Shown here piece by piece: positions 23,882-33,025 of a stretch of 64,000 bases of DNA. The stretch's first letter is position 1, and each line of letters begins with the position of its first letter. The notes beneath the pieces are model-generated. The model was not told the DNA's origin and did not search any database. It saw nothing but the letters and a program-made list of their open reading frames with translations. Source of the stretch: Affinirhizobium lemnae (lineage in GTDB: Bacteria > Pseudomonadota > Alphaproteobacteria > Rhizobiales > Rhizobiaceae); contig NZ_JALJQZ010000002.1 of the NCBI RefSeq assembly GCF_022968395.1, positions 124,001 through 188,000 on the forward strand, in the 5' to 3' direction. A program made the position numbers and the translations under genes.

Positions 23882-24361
23882 ATGAACATTCGTGCCGTTG
23901 CCGTGGATGAGGCAGCACGGGTTTCCGAGATCGTTGAAAGCTGTCGCCATCTGGAAGGGCCGCTTCTTCCTGTTCTTCATAAGGTGCAGGCTGAATTCGG
24001 TTTCATTCCCGAGAGCGCAAAGCAGGTCATTGCCAAAGCCCTCAACCTCTCACGGGCCGAGGTCCACGGTGTCGTGACCTTCTACCATGATTTTCGCGAT
24101 CATCCTGCCGGACGGCATACGCTGAAGCTCTGTCGCGCCGAGGCTTGCCAGTCGATGGGCTGCGAGTCTCTGGCGGAGCAGATCAAGGCAAAGCTGGGCG
24201 TGGATTGGCATGGGACGACTTCGGACGGTGCGATCACGCTTGAACCGGTCTTCTGCCTTGGCCTCTGTGCGCAGGCCCCTGCCGCGATGCTGGATGGCGA
24301 TGTCTATGCCCGCCTGGACGAAGACTGTCTTGGCGAAATCCTGACGGAGGCACGCCGATGA
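23882..24361 (+). CDS. fdsG: Formate dehydrogenase gamma subunit (2Fe-2S)
   Basis: The NuoE-like small subunit of the soluble NAD-dependent molybdenum formate dehydrogenase; it carries one [2Fe-2S] cluster in the diaphorase part. 159 residues, with ligands in CRAEACQSMGC and later CLGLCAQAP, the usual thioredoxin-like ferredoxin pattern. TGGGAGGA lies 9 bases before the ATG. The stop overlaps the fdsB start in ATGA, so translation is coupled. Confidence 0.93.
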   Translation: MNIRAVAVDEAARVSEIVESCRHLEGPLLPVLHKVQAEFGFIPESAKQVIAKALNLSRAEVHGVVTFYHDFRDHPAGRHTLKLCRAEACQSMGCESLAEQIKAKLGVDWHGTTSDGAITLEPVFCLGLCAQAPAAMLDGDVYARLDEDCLGEILTEARR

Positions 24362-25914
24362 GTGTCACCGTTTTCGTTCCTCGCGATGCTGCCGCCCTGG
24401 CTGTTGGTGCTGACAGGGTTGCTGCGGCAATTGAGAAGGAAGCTGCCGCGCGTGGCGTGGATATCCGTATCGTCCGCAACGGTTCGCGCGGCATGCTGTG
24501 GCTGGAAGTTCTGGTTGAGGTCCGCACCTCCCAGGGCCGCGTCGCCTATGGACCGGTAAAAGCGTCCGACGTGGCGTCACTGTTCGATGCCGATTTTCTG
24601 AGTGGCGGAGATCATCCGCTGTCTCATGGGCTGACCAAGGAGATCCCTTTCCTCAAAAGCCAGACGCGGCTGACCTTCGCCCGCTGTGGTGTGACGGATC
24701 CGTTGTCGCTGGAGGATTACCGGCATTACCAGGGCATGAAGGGTCTGGCCAACGCGCTTGCGATGGCGCCTGCAGATATCGTGAAACAGGTAACCGATAG
24801 TGGCCTGCGCGGTCGAGGTGGTGCAGGTTTTCCGACGGGTATCAAATGGAAGACGGTTGCGGATGCTGTCGGCAACCAGAAATATATCGTTTGCAATGCA
24901 GACGAGGGTGATAGCGGCACGTTCGCTGACCGGATGATCATGGAAGGAGACCCCTTCGTCCTGATCGAAGGCATGGTGATCGCGGGCATCGCCGTAGGAG
25001 CGACCAAGGGTTACATCTATACCCGGTCCGAATATCCGCATGCGATTGCAATCATGAGCGAGGCAATCGAAATCGCCCGCCAGGAAGGCATTCTTGGCAC
25101 GTCTGTGTTAGGATCTGCTTACGCATTCGACGTGGAGGTGCGCGTTGGCGCGGGAGCCTATGTCTGCGGCGAGGAAACATCCCTGCTGAACAGCCTCGAA
25201 GGCAAGCGCGGTGTCGTACGTGCCAAGCCTCCATTGCCAGCGCTTCAGGGCCTGTTCGGTAAGCCCACTGTCGTCAACAATGTCATGTCCCTTGCATCGA
25301 TCCCGGTCATCATGGACCGGGGCGCCGCTTTCTATCGTGACTTCGGCGTCGGTCGTTCCCATGGTACGATCCCGATCCAGCTCGCCGGCAATCTGAAGCA
25401 TGGCGGGCTTTACGAGACCGCGTTTGGCCTGCCGCTCGGCCAACTGATCAACGAAATCGGTGGCGGGACGATCTCCGGGCGTCCGGTTAAGGCAGTGCAG
25501 GTCGGCGGGCCTTTGGGTGCCTATTTCCCGCCGTCGCTCTTCGAGACCATTTTCGATTATGAGGCTTTTGCGGTGGCAGGCGGCTTGATCGGTCATGCCG
25601 GTGTGGTCGTCTTCGATGATACGGCGGATATGCTCAAGCAGGCCCGCTTTGCGATGGAATTTTGTGCGGTTGAAAGCTGCGGCAAATGCACGCCGTGCCG
25701 GATTGGTTCGACCCGCGGCGTCGAGACCGTTGACAAGATCGCGCGCGGCATCGAGCCAGAGAAAAACAAGGTGCTGCTGGAAGATCTCTGCAACACCATG
25801 AAGTTCGGTTCGCTCTGTGCGCTGGGTGGTTTCACGCCCTATCCGGTCATGAGCGCGCTGACACATTTCCCGGACGATTTCGCACCTGCACCAGTGAGGG
25901 AGGCGGCAGAATGA
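24358..25914 (+). CDS. fdsB: Formate dehydrogenase beta subunit (NAD/FMN)
   Basis: The NuoF-like diaphorase subunit that passes electrons to NAD. 518 residues: an N-terminal thioredoxin-like extension (about 1-110), then the NAD/FMN-binding domain with GLRGRGGAGFPTG and GAYVCGEETSLLNSLEG. A C-terminal [4Fe-4S] site has ligands in ESCGKCTPCR plus a distal cysteine in FGSLCALGG. It overlaps fdsG by 4 bases. Its TGA sits in ATGA, which opens a 76-codon frame across the following palindromic repeat; fdsA starts 210 bases later, instead of being directly coupled. Confidence 0.95.
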   Translation: MSVTVFVPRDAAALAVGADRVAAAIEKEAAARGVDIRIVRNGSRGMLWLEVLVEVRTSQGRVAYGPVKASDVASLFDADFLSGGDHPLSHGLTKEIPFLKSQTRLTFARCGVTDPLSLEDYRHYQGMKGLANALAMAPADIVKQVTDSGLRGRGGAGFPTGIKWKTVADAVGNQKYIVCNADEGDSGTFADRMIMEGDPFVLIEGMVIAGIAVGATKGYIYTRSEYPHAIAIMSEAIEIARQEGILGTSVLGSAYAFDVEVRVGAGAYVCGEETSLLNSLEGKRGVVRAKPPLPALQGLFGKPTVVNNVMSLASIPVIMDRGAAFYRDFGVGRSHGTIPIQLAGNLKHGGLYETAFGLPLGQLINEIGGGTISGRPVKAVQVGGPLGAYFPPSLFETIFDYEAFAVAGGLIGHAGVVVFDDTADMLKQARFAMEFCAVESCGKCTPCRIGSTRGVETVDKIARGIEPEKNKVLLEDLCNTMKFGSLCALGGFTPYPVMSALTHFPDDFAPAPVREAAE

Positions 25915-25924
25915 GTGATGGTTC

Positions 25925-26072
25925 TCGACCCCTCCCGCTCGCTTTGCTCGCCGCCCTCCCCACAGGTGGGAGGGCTCAGCGCGCAGCACCCGCTCGCCTG
26001 TTTTTGAGTGCCGGCGGTGCGGCTGGTTTTCTCCCCCCTTGTGGGGGAGATGGCCGACAGGCCAGAGGGGGA
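25925..26072. repeat. Rhizobial intergenic palindromic element (RIME-like)
   Basis: Two palindromic units fill the fdsB-fdsA gap. CCCTCCC (25954-25960) pairs with GGGAGGG (25968-25974). CTCCCCC (26031-26037) pairs with GGGGGAG (26043-26049), followed by TGGCC (26051-26055)/GGCCA (26060-26064) and a final GAGGGGG. The ctcccc...gtgggggagatg...gaggggg pattern is familiar from dispersed intergenic repeats of Rhizobiales (RIME-type mosaic elements). A frame open from 25911 to 26141 crosses it, but its composition is that of the repeat, so it is not called as a gene. The exact family assignment needs a genome-wide copy count. Confidence 0.7.
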
Positions 26073-26124
26073 ATTTTCTCTCGTTCGTCTTGCGTCATTG
26101 CCTATTTTGCTCAGGAGGCCAACC

Positions 26125-29007
26125 ATGCCCCTCGTTCCTGAAATAGATTACGGTACACCCGCATCCAGAGCCAGCGAGATGGTAACGCTGACCATCGATG
26201 GTCGCGAGGTCACGGTGCCAGCCGGAACCTCCATCATGCGGGCCTCCATGGAGGCCGGTATCCAGGTGCCTAAACTCTGTGCGACCGACATGGTCGATGC
26301 ATTTGGATCCTGCCGCCTCTGTCTCATCGAGGTGGAGGGCCGCAACGGCACCCCCGCCTCCTGCACGACGCCCGTTGCTGCCGGACTTGTGGTTCACACA
26401 CAGACGGAGCGGCTGAAGGCGATCCGCAAGGGCGTGATGGAGCTTTATATCTCCGACCATCCGCTGGACTGTTTGACCTGTGCCGCCAACGGCGATTGCG
26501 AGTTGCAGGATATGGCGGGCGCGGTCGGTCTTCGTGATGTTCGCTATGGCTATGAAGGCGAAAACCACGTCAAGGCACGATCTGCGGTGGGCGAGGTCAA
26601 CGCCCAGTGGATGCCGAAGGATGAGAGCAATCCGTATTTCACTTATGACCCTTCCAAGTGCATCGTCTGCTCGCGCTGCGTTCGTGCCTGCGAGGAAGTC
26701 CAGGGTACGTTTGCACTGACGATTGAAGGTCGCGGCTTCGACAGCCGCGTCTCTCCCGGCGCACATGAGGCGTTCCTCTCGTCGGAATGCGTATCCTGCG
26801 GTGCCTGCGTGCAGGCATGCCCGACAGCCACGCTGACCGAGAAATCCGTTATCGAGATCGGCCAACCGGAACATTCCGTTGTGACCACCTGCGCCTATTG
26901 CGGTGTGGGCTGCTCCTTCAAAGCTGAAATGCGCGGTGAAGAGCTGGTGCGCATGGTGCCGTGGAAAGACGGCCAGGCCAATCGCGGTCACTCCTGCGTC
27001 AAGGGTCGGTTCGCCTATGGTTACGCAAGCCACAAGGACCGTATCCTCAACCCGATGATCCGCGAAAAGATCTCTGATCCGTGGCGCGAGGTGACATGGG
27101 AGGAAGCCTTTGCCCATGTTGCGTCCGAATTCCGGCGCATCCAGTATCAGTATGGCCGCGAATCCATTGGCGGCATCACATCGTCGCGCTGCACGAATGA
27201 GGAAACCTACCTCGTCCAGAAGCTGATCCGCGCCGGTTTCGGCAACAACAATGTCGATACTTGCGCCCGTGTCTGCCATTCGCCAACCGGTTATGGTCTG
27301 GGCCAAGCCTTCGGTACATCGGCGGGCACGCAGAATTTTGACAGCGTCGAGCATACGGATGTCGTGATCGTCATCGGCGCCAATCCAACAGACGGTCATC
27401 CGGTTTTCGGTTCGCGCCTCAAAAAGCGCCTGCGTCAGGGCGCGAAGCTGATTGTCATCGATCCGCGCCGTATCGATCTCGTTCGCTCTGCGCATATCGA
27501 AGCCTCCTATCACCTGCCGTTGAAGCCCGGTACCAATGTGGCAGTGCTGACGGCGCTTGCGCATGTCATCGTGACCGAGGGCCTGTTTGACGAACGGTTC
27601 ATTCGCGAACGCTGCGATTGGTCCGAATTCGAGGATTGGGCAGCTTTCGTCTCCGAAGCACAGCATTCTCCGGAAGAGACGGAGAAGTTTACCGGCGTAC
27701 CGGCCGACGACCTGCGTGGAGCCGCGAGGCTTTATGCCAAGGGTGGCAATGGCGCGATCTATTACGGTCTCGGCGTGACCGAGCACAGCCAGGGCTCAAC
27801 CACCGTGATGGCAATTGCCAACCTTGCCATGGCGACAGGCAATATCGGTCGTCCGGGCGTGGGCGTTAACCCGCTGCGTGGCCAGAACAATGTGCAGGGC
27901 TCCTGCGATATGGGCTCTTTCCCGCACGAGCTTCCCGGTTATCGCCACATCTCGGATGATGCCACGCGCGAGATCTTCGAAAAGCTCTGGGGCGTTACGC
28001 TGAACAACGAGCCGGGCCTGCGTATTCCGAACATGCTGGATGCCGCCGTCGAAGGCACGTTCAAGGGCATCTATATCCAGGGCGAGGATATTCTTCAGTC
28101 CGACCCGGATACCAAGCATGTGTCTGCCGGTCTGGCGGCCATGGAATGTGTCGTCGTGCACGACCTGTTCCTGAACGAAACCGCCAACTATGCGCATGTC
28201 TTCCTGCCGGGTTCGACCTTCCTGGAAAAGGATGGCACATTCACCAATGCCGAACGTCGTATCAACCGCGTGCGCCGAGTAATGACGCCAAAGAACGGCT
28301 ATGCGGATTGGGAAGTAACCCAGAAGATGGCGCAAGCCATGGGCTTGAAATGGGCCTACAGCCATCCATCCGAGATCATGGACGAGATTGCGGCCACCAC
28401 GCCAAGCTTTGCCGGTGTTTCCTATGCCTATCTTGAGGAAAAGGGCTCGGTCCAGTGGCCCTGCAATGAGAAGTTTCCGAACGGTTCGCCCATCATGCAT
28501 GTGGACGGATTTGTGCGTGGGAAAGGTAAGTTTATACGTACAGAATATGTGGCGACGGATGAGCGCACCGGCCCGCGTTTTCCGCTGCTTCTCACCACCG
28601 GCCGCATTCTCTCGCAGTATAATGTCGGTGCGCAGACGCGGCGCACGGCCAATGTCGTCTGGCATGAGGAGGACCTGCTCGAGATCCATCCGCATGATGC
28701 CGAACAGCGTGGCATCAAGGATGGTGACTGGGTCAAGCTCGCCAGCCGTTCAGGCGATACCACGTTGCGGGCGCTGATTACGGATCGTGTTGCGCCAGGG
28801 GTCGTCTACACAACCTTCCACCACCCGACGACACAGGCCAATGTCATCACCACGGACTTCTCGGACTGGGCGACGAACTGTCCGGAATACAAGGTCACGG
28901 CAGTGCAGATCTCGCCGTCCAATGGGCCGACGGAATGGCAGGAGGAATATGAGGAACTCAGCCGCAAGTCACGCCGGATTGCCGGCAAGCTTGAAGCGGC
29001 GGAGTAA
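26125..29007 (+). CDS. fdsA: Formate dehydrogenase alpha subunit (Mo-bisPGD)
   Basis: The catalytic subunit that oxidises formate to CO2 at a molybdenum cofactor. About 960 residues from the ATG at 26125, chosen for its CAGGAGG site 7 bases upstream and family-like start; an earlier in-frame codon at 26008 lies in the repeat. Domains in order: N-terminal [2Fe-2S] (about 20-100, CATDMVDAFGSCRLC), His/Cys [4Fe-4S] (CLTCAANGDC), a 2x[4Fe-4S] ferredoxin domain (CIVCSRCVRAC; CVSCGACVQACP), another [4Fe-4S] site (CAYCGVGC), then the molybdopterin domains. Cys384 in CARVCHSPTG occupies the position taken by selenocysteine in E. coli FdhF, with the adjacent catalytic His present. Confidence 0.95.
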   Translation: MPLVPEIDYGTPASRASEMVTLTIDGREVTVPAGTSIMRASMEAGIQVPKLCATDMVDAFGSCRLCLIEVEGRNGTPASCTTPVAAGLVVHTQTERLKAIRKGVMELYISDHPLDCLTCAANGDCELQDMAGAVGLRDVRYGYEGENHVKARSAVGEVNAQWMPKDESNPYFTYDPSKCIVCSRCVRACEEVQGTFALTIEGRGFDSRVSPGAHEAFLSSECVSCGACVQACPTATLTEKSVIEIGQPEHSVVTTCAYCGVGCSFKAEMRGEELVRMVPWKDGQANRGHSCVKGRFAYGYASHKDRILNPMIREKISDPWREVTWEEAFAHVASEFRRIQYQYGRESIGGITSSRCTNEETYLVQKLIRAGFGNNNVDTCARVCHSPTGYGLGQAFGTSAGTQNFDSVEHTDVVIVIGANPTDGHPVFGSRLKKRLRQGAKLIVIDPRRIDLVRSAHIEASYHLPLKPGTNVAVLTALAHVIVTEGLFDERFIRERCDWSEFEDWAAFVSEAQHSPEETEKFTGVPADDLRGAARLYAKGGNGAIYYGLGVTEHSQGSTTVMAIANLAMATGNIGRPGVGVNPLRGQNNVQGSCDMGSFPHELPGYRHISDDATREIFEKLWGVTLNNEPGLRIPNMLDAAVEGTFKGIYIQGEDILQSDPDTKHVSAGLAAMECVVVHDLFLNETANYAHVFLPGSTFLEKDGTFTNAERRINRVRRVMTPKNGYADWEVTQKMAQAMGLKWAYSHPSEIMDEIAATTPSFAGVSYAYLEEKGSVQWPCNEKFPNGSPIMHVDGFVRGKGKFIRTEYVATDERTGPRFPLLLTTGRILSQYNVGAQTRRTANVVWHEEDLLEIHPHDAEQRGIKDGDWVKLASRSGDTTLRALITDRVAPGVVYTTFHHPTTQANVITTDFSDWATNCPEYKVTAVQISPSNGPTEWQEEYEELSRKSRRIAGKLEAAE

Positions 29008-29013
29008 GCTTTG

Positions 29014-29838
29014 ATGGCGGGAGAGACGAGCCGCAGAATAGGCGTATTGAGCTTCCGGCAGGGGCGGCTTTCCGAAGCCTCTCGTCTGGTGCCTGAGGAA
29101 GTTCCGGTCGCCTTTTCCTATGGCGGATCCACCCATGCGGTCATGATGGCGACCCCGTCCGATCTGGTGGATTTCGCCTACGGTTTTTCGCTGGCGGAAG
29201 AGATCATTCGCTCAAGGGAGGATATCGTCGCCGTCGAGAGTGTCGAAGCTGGCGCTGGCATCGATGTCCAGATCACCCTGAAGGAGAGCACTGCCGATGC
29301 TCTGACCGCGCGCCGGCGCAAGATGGCGGGGCCGGTTGGATGTGGTCTGTGCGGCATCGAATCCATAGAGCAGGCTGCGCGGCAGGTCGTGACGGTTCCG
29401 GAGCCTTTGCCATGGCTGTCCGCCCATCATGTTGCCTCGGCAGTGCGGATGCTTGGCGACGCCCAGAAACTCAACCGCGCAACACGCGCAGTGCATGGCG
29501 CAGGTTTCTATCGCCCGGGTCGAGGATTGATAGCGTTGCGGGAGGATGTCGGTCGGCATAATGCGCTGGACAAGCTTGTTGGTTCTCTCGTCCGCGAAGG
29601 CGAGGCGGCGCGCGATGGCGCCGTAGTGGTGACCAGCCGTCTGTCGGTGGAGATGGTGCAAAAGACCGCCATACTTGGCTGTCCGGTTCTCATTGCGATT
29701 TCCGCACCCACAGCGCTTGCAATCGATACGGCAAATGAAGCGGGCATGACCCTGATTGGAATCGCCCGGGGAGATGAATTCGAAGTGTTTACAAGGCCCG
29801 ATCGTTTCATGTCCGGGGAGGCTGCCCATGTCGCTTAA
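29014..29838 (+). CDS. fdhD: Formate dehydrogenase sulfurtransferase FdhD/FdsC
   Basis: A sulfur-carrier/chaperone that sulfurates the molybdenum cofactor before it is inserted into the formate dehydrogenase. About 274 residues, with the conserved redox pair in GPVGCGLCGIES and the late DVGRHNALDKLVG motif of FdhD. The ATG at 29014 directly follows a TTG that could also be read as the start. It begins 6 bases after fdsA and overlaps fdsD by 11 bases, so it belongs to the fds operon (named fdsC in Rhodobacter and Cupriavidus). Confidence 0.95.
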   Translation: MAGETSRRIGVLSFRQGRLSEASRLVPEEVPVAFSYGGSTHAVMMATPSDLVDFAYGFSLAEEIIRSREDIVAVESVEAGAGIDVQITLKESTADALTARRRKMAGPVGCGLCGIESIEQAARQVVTVPEPLPWLSAHHVASAVRMLGDAQKLNRATRAVHGAGFYRPGRGLIALREDVGRHNALDKLVGSLVREGEAARDGAVVVTSRLSVEMVQKTAILGCPVLIAISAPTALAIDTANEAGMTLIGIARGDEFEVFTRPDRFMSGEAAHVA

Positions 29839-30172
29839 TCACACCGATGAAAAGCTGGTTCGGATGGCGAACCAGATCGCGACTTTCTTCCTGTCGCAGC
29901 CGGAGGATATGCGGGTGGATGGCGTTGCCACCCACATCAACAAGTTCTGGGAACCTCGTATGCGCCGCCGGTTCTTCGAGATGGTCGACCAGGGTATCGG
30001 CGGATTTCTTCCGCTTGTCGTCCAGGCCTCCTCGAAGATCAAGCGGCCAAACGCTGTTACTACAAATGCTGTCGGCCTCGGCCAGGATGCGGCTCATGGC
30101 GCACCCCGAGGTCGTGGACCGATTGCCGGCGAATCCCTGTCGGAACCAAGTATTCCGGCGGGCTCTACCTGA
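29828..30172 (+). CDS. fdsD: Formate dehydrogenase delta subunit
   Basis: A small accessory subunit of FdsABG-type formate dehydrogenases, needed for assembly or stability. 114 residues: the N-terminal core reads KLVRMANQIATFF, then a HINKFWEPRMRRRF signature around 42-55, which is diagnostic. The last 45 residues (from about KIKRPNAVTTNA) look low in structure and make it longer than many FdsD proteins. The ATG overlaps the end of fdhD by 11 bases. It is the last clear fds gene before a 163-base gap with two stem-loops. Confidence 0.9.
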   Translation: MSLNHTDEKLVRMANQIATFFLSQPEDMRVDGVATHINKFWEPRMRRRFFEMVDQGIGGFLPLVVQASSKIKRPNAVTTNAVGLGQDAAHGAPRGRGPIAGESLSEPSIPAGST

Positions 30173-30186
30173 CTTTTCCCTGATGA

Positions 30187-30293
30187 GATCCGCAGTGGGG
30201 ATTGCGGATCGGGGAGCAGGCTTCCGAAGCCATAGACGAGCAACGTAGTGCGTATCGTCACATCATCCGAACCGGCGCACTGGCGTGTGCCGG
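30187..30293 (+). other. Two stem-loops between fdsD and the transporter
   Basis: GATCCGCA (30187-30194) pairs with TGCGGATC (30203-30210), and CCGGCGCAC (30272-30280) with GTGTGCCGG (30285-30293, one G-U). Neither has a T-run. They could attenuate read-through from fds into the transporter or stabilise the upstream message. Confidence 0.5.
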
Positions 30294-30335
30294 ATCGATA
30301 TTCTTTGTTCTGACATTGCAAGGGAGGTTTTCGCA

Positions 30336-31988
30336 ATGGCGGTAGCAGGCGTAACTGGCGGAGGCGTGGCGCAGGCCGGTCTTCTTGATCGCGAGCGGAT
30401 CATCGCTCAACCGGGTTTCAATCGATGGCTGGTTCCGCCAGCCGCTTTGGCCATTCATCTTTGCATCGGAATGGCCTACGGCTTCAGCGTCTTCTGGCTG
30501 CCGCTCAGCAAGGCGCTACCAACAACGGATCCAAGCTGCTCGACGTTGACCTTGGCCGGAGCCTTGTTCACCACCGCCTGCAACTGGCGCGTGGCCGATC
30601 TCGGCTGGATCTACACGCTGTTCTTCGTGCTTCTTGGCTGCTCGGCGGCCATCTGGGGTGGCTGGCTGGAAAGGGTCGGTCCGCGCAAGGCGGCCTTTGT
30701 ATCGGCCTGCTGCTGGTGCGGCGGTATTCTCGTCGCAGCACTCGGCGTCATGTTCCACCAGCTATGGCTCATGTGGCTTGGTGCCGGTGTGATCGGTGGT
30801 ATTGGCCTCGGTCTCGGCTACATTTCGCCGGTGTCCACTCTCATCAAGTGGTTCCCTGATCGGCGTGGCATGGCGACCGGTATGGCGATCATGGGTTTTG
30901 GCGGCGGCGCGATGATTGGCGCGCCCTTGGCGAACCTGCTGATGGCCTATTTCAAGACGGATGGTTCAGCGGGTGTCTGGCAGACCTTCGTCGTCATGGC
31001 GCTTATCTATTTCGTTTTCATGATGGGCGGCACGTTCGGATACCGCATTCCTCCGGCTGGCTGGCGTCCTGAAGGCTGGACCCCGCCTGTCGCGAAAAGC
31101 TCGATGATCACGACCCGCCACGTTCACTTGCGTGATGCACACAAGACCAAGCAGTTCTGGCTCATCTGGGCGGTGCTCTGCCTCAATGTGTCGGCAGGCA
31201 TCGGCGTTATCGGCATGGCTTCGCCCATGCTTCAGGAAATCTTTGCGGGTTCGCTGATTGGTCAGCCAGGCGTTGCATTCGCCCAGCTCGACGCGGCGCA
31301 GAAGGCGCAGATTGCCGCAATCGCCGCAGGCTTCACCGGTCTTCTCTCGCTCTTCAACATCGGTGGTCGCTTCTTCTGGGCCTCGATGTCCGACAAGATC
31401 GGTAGAAAGAACACCTATTTCTGCTTTTTCATTCTCGGCATCGTGCTTTATGCTTTGGCACCAACACTTGCCATGATGGGTTCCAAGGCGCTGTTCGTTC
31501 TCGCCTTCGGTATCATTTTGTCAATGTATGGCGGCGGTTTCGCAACCATCCCCGCCTATCTCGCCGATATCTTTGGAACGCAGTTCGTTGGCGCGATCCA
31601 TGGACGCCTGCTGACCGCCTGGGCGACGGCCGGCATCGTTGGTCCGGTGGTGGTGAACTACATCCGTGAAGCGCAGATCGCCGCTGGCGTGGCACCGGGC
31701 CCTGCGCTCTACACCAGCACCATGTACATCCTCGCGGGCATGCTGGCGCTGGGTCTCGTCGCCAATGCTTTCGTCAAGCCACTGTCTGACAAGTGGTTCA
31801 TGTCGGATGAGGAAGTAGCCTCCCTCCAAGCCAAATCAGCCGCAGCGAATGCTGGTCCGACAGGTTCTTTTGGGATCGGCAAGGGCGGACTGGATGCCAA
31901 GGCCATACTTGCCTGGGCGGTGGTTGGGCTTCCGCTTCTGTGGGGTGTGTGGGTGACGCTCAGAAGCAGCTTCGCGCTGTTTGGATGA
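30336..31988 (+). CDS. OFA-family MFS transporter (oxalate/formate antiporter-like)
   Basis: An inner-membrane secondary transporter of the major facilitator superfamily, about 550 residues with 12 hydrophobic segments and an enlarged first periplasmic loop (after FSVFWLPLSKALP, with CSTLTL and CNWRV). The GGIGLGLGYISPVSTLIKWFPDRRG segment is the OFA signature between helices 4 and 5. The second half starts after a cytosolic loop containing RDAHKTKQFWLIWA. AGGGAGG lies 8 bases before the ATG at 30336. Being next to fds, formate or a related monocarboxylate is the obvious candidate substrate. No oxalyl-CoA decarboxylase or formyl-CoA transferase is present here, so oxalate exchange is not supported. 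Confidence 0.88.
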   Translation: MAVAGVTGGGVAQAGLLDRERIIAQPGFNRWLVPPAALAIHLCIGMAYGFSVFWLPLSKALPTTDPSCSTLTLAGALFTTACNWRVADLGWIYTLFFVLLGCSAAIWGGWLERVGPRKAAFVSACCWCGGILVAALGVMFHQLWLMWLGAGVIGGIGLGLGYISPVSTLIKWFPDRRGMATGMAIMGFGGGAMIGAPLANLLMAYFKTDGSAGVWQTFVVMALIYFVFMMGGTFGYRIPPAGWRPEGWTPPVAKSSMITTRHVHLRDAHKTKQFWLIWAVLCLNVSAGIGVIGMASPMLQEIFAGSLIGQPGVAFAQLDAAQKAQIAAIAAGFTGLLSLFNIGGRFFWASMSDKIGRKNTYFCFFILGIVLYALAPTLAMMGSKALFVLAFGIILSMYGGGFATIPAYLADIFGTQFVGAIHGRLLTAWATAGIVGPVVVNYIREAQIAAGVAPGPALYTSTMYILAGMLALGLVANAFVKPLSDKWFMSDEEVASLQAKSAAANAGPTGSFGIGKGGLDAKAILAWAVVGLPLLWGVWVTLRSSFALFG

Positions 31989-32054
31989 GGTTTTGAAAAC
32001 ACGTCGTGCCAGCGAGACCGAGCAGTCGCTTGCTGGCATGTCTGGATCGCAGCA

Positions 32055-32083
32055 AAAGGGCGTTCTCAACAAAGATGCCCTTT
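32055..32083. terminator. Possible bidirectional terminator, transporter/asparaginase
   Basis: AAAGGGC (32055-32061) pairs with GCCCTTT (32077-32083) around a 15-base loop, between two converging genes. The stem is short and the loop large, so this is a weak call. Confidence 0.4.
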
Positions 32084-32104
32084 CTGCATAGCCGCAGGAT
32101 GATG

Positions 32105-32953
32105 TCAGTTCAGCCAGAGCTTGATCAGAGCTGCTTCCGGTGTTTCATCGGCACCATTCTCAACGCCGATATCCCAAAGCGCAGCACCTGCTGCGAAATA
32201 GCCCGGAATGATGCCGCCATCCTCAGATTGGCTCACGGCGCGGACGCGTTTGCCGTCAGCAATGGCCTGTTTGATCGCTTCGAGCACGAGAGGATTGGCC
32301 ATCACGGTGCCAGATCCGAAGACGCGCAGGACTGCACCGTCCAAAGTCGCGAGTGCGGCAGACAGAAATTCCCCCGGCATGCCGGGTGTCAGTGTCAGGA
32401 TCGCCAGCCTCCGCTCTGTGAAGGTACGAAACCGGGGAGGTTCGAGCTTTTCATTCTGTTGGGTGTTGCGATGAACGGAATTCGCGCTCTGATGTTTCAC
32501 CAGTCCATCGGCAGGCAGGAGCTTGCCACCAAAAGCAAGGAAGACGCCCTCGCCCTCCTGCATGGCCGCTTCAATCGCCAGTGTCAGGTTTGCCTCCGCA
32601 TCTCCATCTTCGCCCAATGGTACGACTGATCCGCACAGGATCACGCGTCTGCCTTCGCCTACCAGTGTCTGGGAAAGGGCGGCAACGGTGAAAGACATCG
32701 TATCCGTCCCGTGGGTGATGATAACCGGCAATCCGGGATGGGTGCGGATCGCTTCCAACATGGCGTTCCAGTGGATTGGACCGACATTCGCACTGTCGAG
32801 CAGCGGGCTGAAAACATTGGCAACCAGCTTCATATCCGCGGGAAGCCGAGCGCTCAGTGCGCTTTCAACGAGTCCCCTCATCGGCGTCAGGCCTTTAGGA
32901 CCTGGAGCCATTCCGATTGCGCCACCGGTATGAATGAGAAGCAGTTTGCTCAA
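32105..32953 (-). CDS. L-asparaginase
   Basis: This enzyme hydrolyses asparagine to aspartate and ammonia. 282 residues, shorter than the usual 320-350, but both conserved threonine motifs are present: HTGGAIGM near the N-terminus and the HGTDTM pair (about 81-86). The later KHQSANSVHR segment corresponds to the region after the catalytic lysine loop. No signal peptide is evident, so it is cytosolic. The start is TTG, supported by AGGAGG 8 bases upstream; no in-frame ATG fits. The shortening seems to come from the C-terminal domain, which ends in an ordinary ALIKLWLN helix, so the protein looks complete. Confidence 0.88.
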   Translation of the reverse strand: MSKLLLIHTGGAIGMAPGPKGLTPMRGLVESALSARLPADMKLVANVFSPLLDSANVGPIHWNAMLEAIRTHPGLPVIITHGTDTMSFTVAALSQTLVGEGRRVILCGSVVPLGEDGDAEANLTLAIEAAMQEGEGVFLAFGGKLLPADGLVKHQSANSVHRNTQQNEKLEPPRFRTFTERRLAILTLTPGMPGEFLSAALATLDGAVLRVFGSGTVMANPLVLEAIKQAIADGKRVRAVSQSEDGGIIPGYFAAGAALWDIGVENGADETPEAALIKLWLN

Positions 32954-33025
32954 CGGATCATCCTCCTGAACCCAGGAGTTTCGTATCGAACACTCTAGGC
33001 AATATCAATACATTGTTTATCAAGC

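Noticed and set aside
25911..26141. A 76-codon gene between fdsB and fdsA
   Set aside because: It translates the palindromic repeat, shows low complexity and overlaps the fdsA start; kept only as an observation.
30336..31988. Calling the transporter an oxalate/formate antiporter outright
   Set aside because: Only the OFA family is supported; no oxalate-metabolising genes are nearby.
32950..32962. A three-codon frame (ATG to TGA) overlapping the TTG start of asparaginase
   Set aside because: Its ATG directly abuts the AGGAGG site with no spacing, so initiation there is unlikely.
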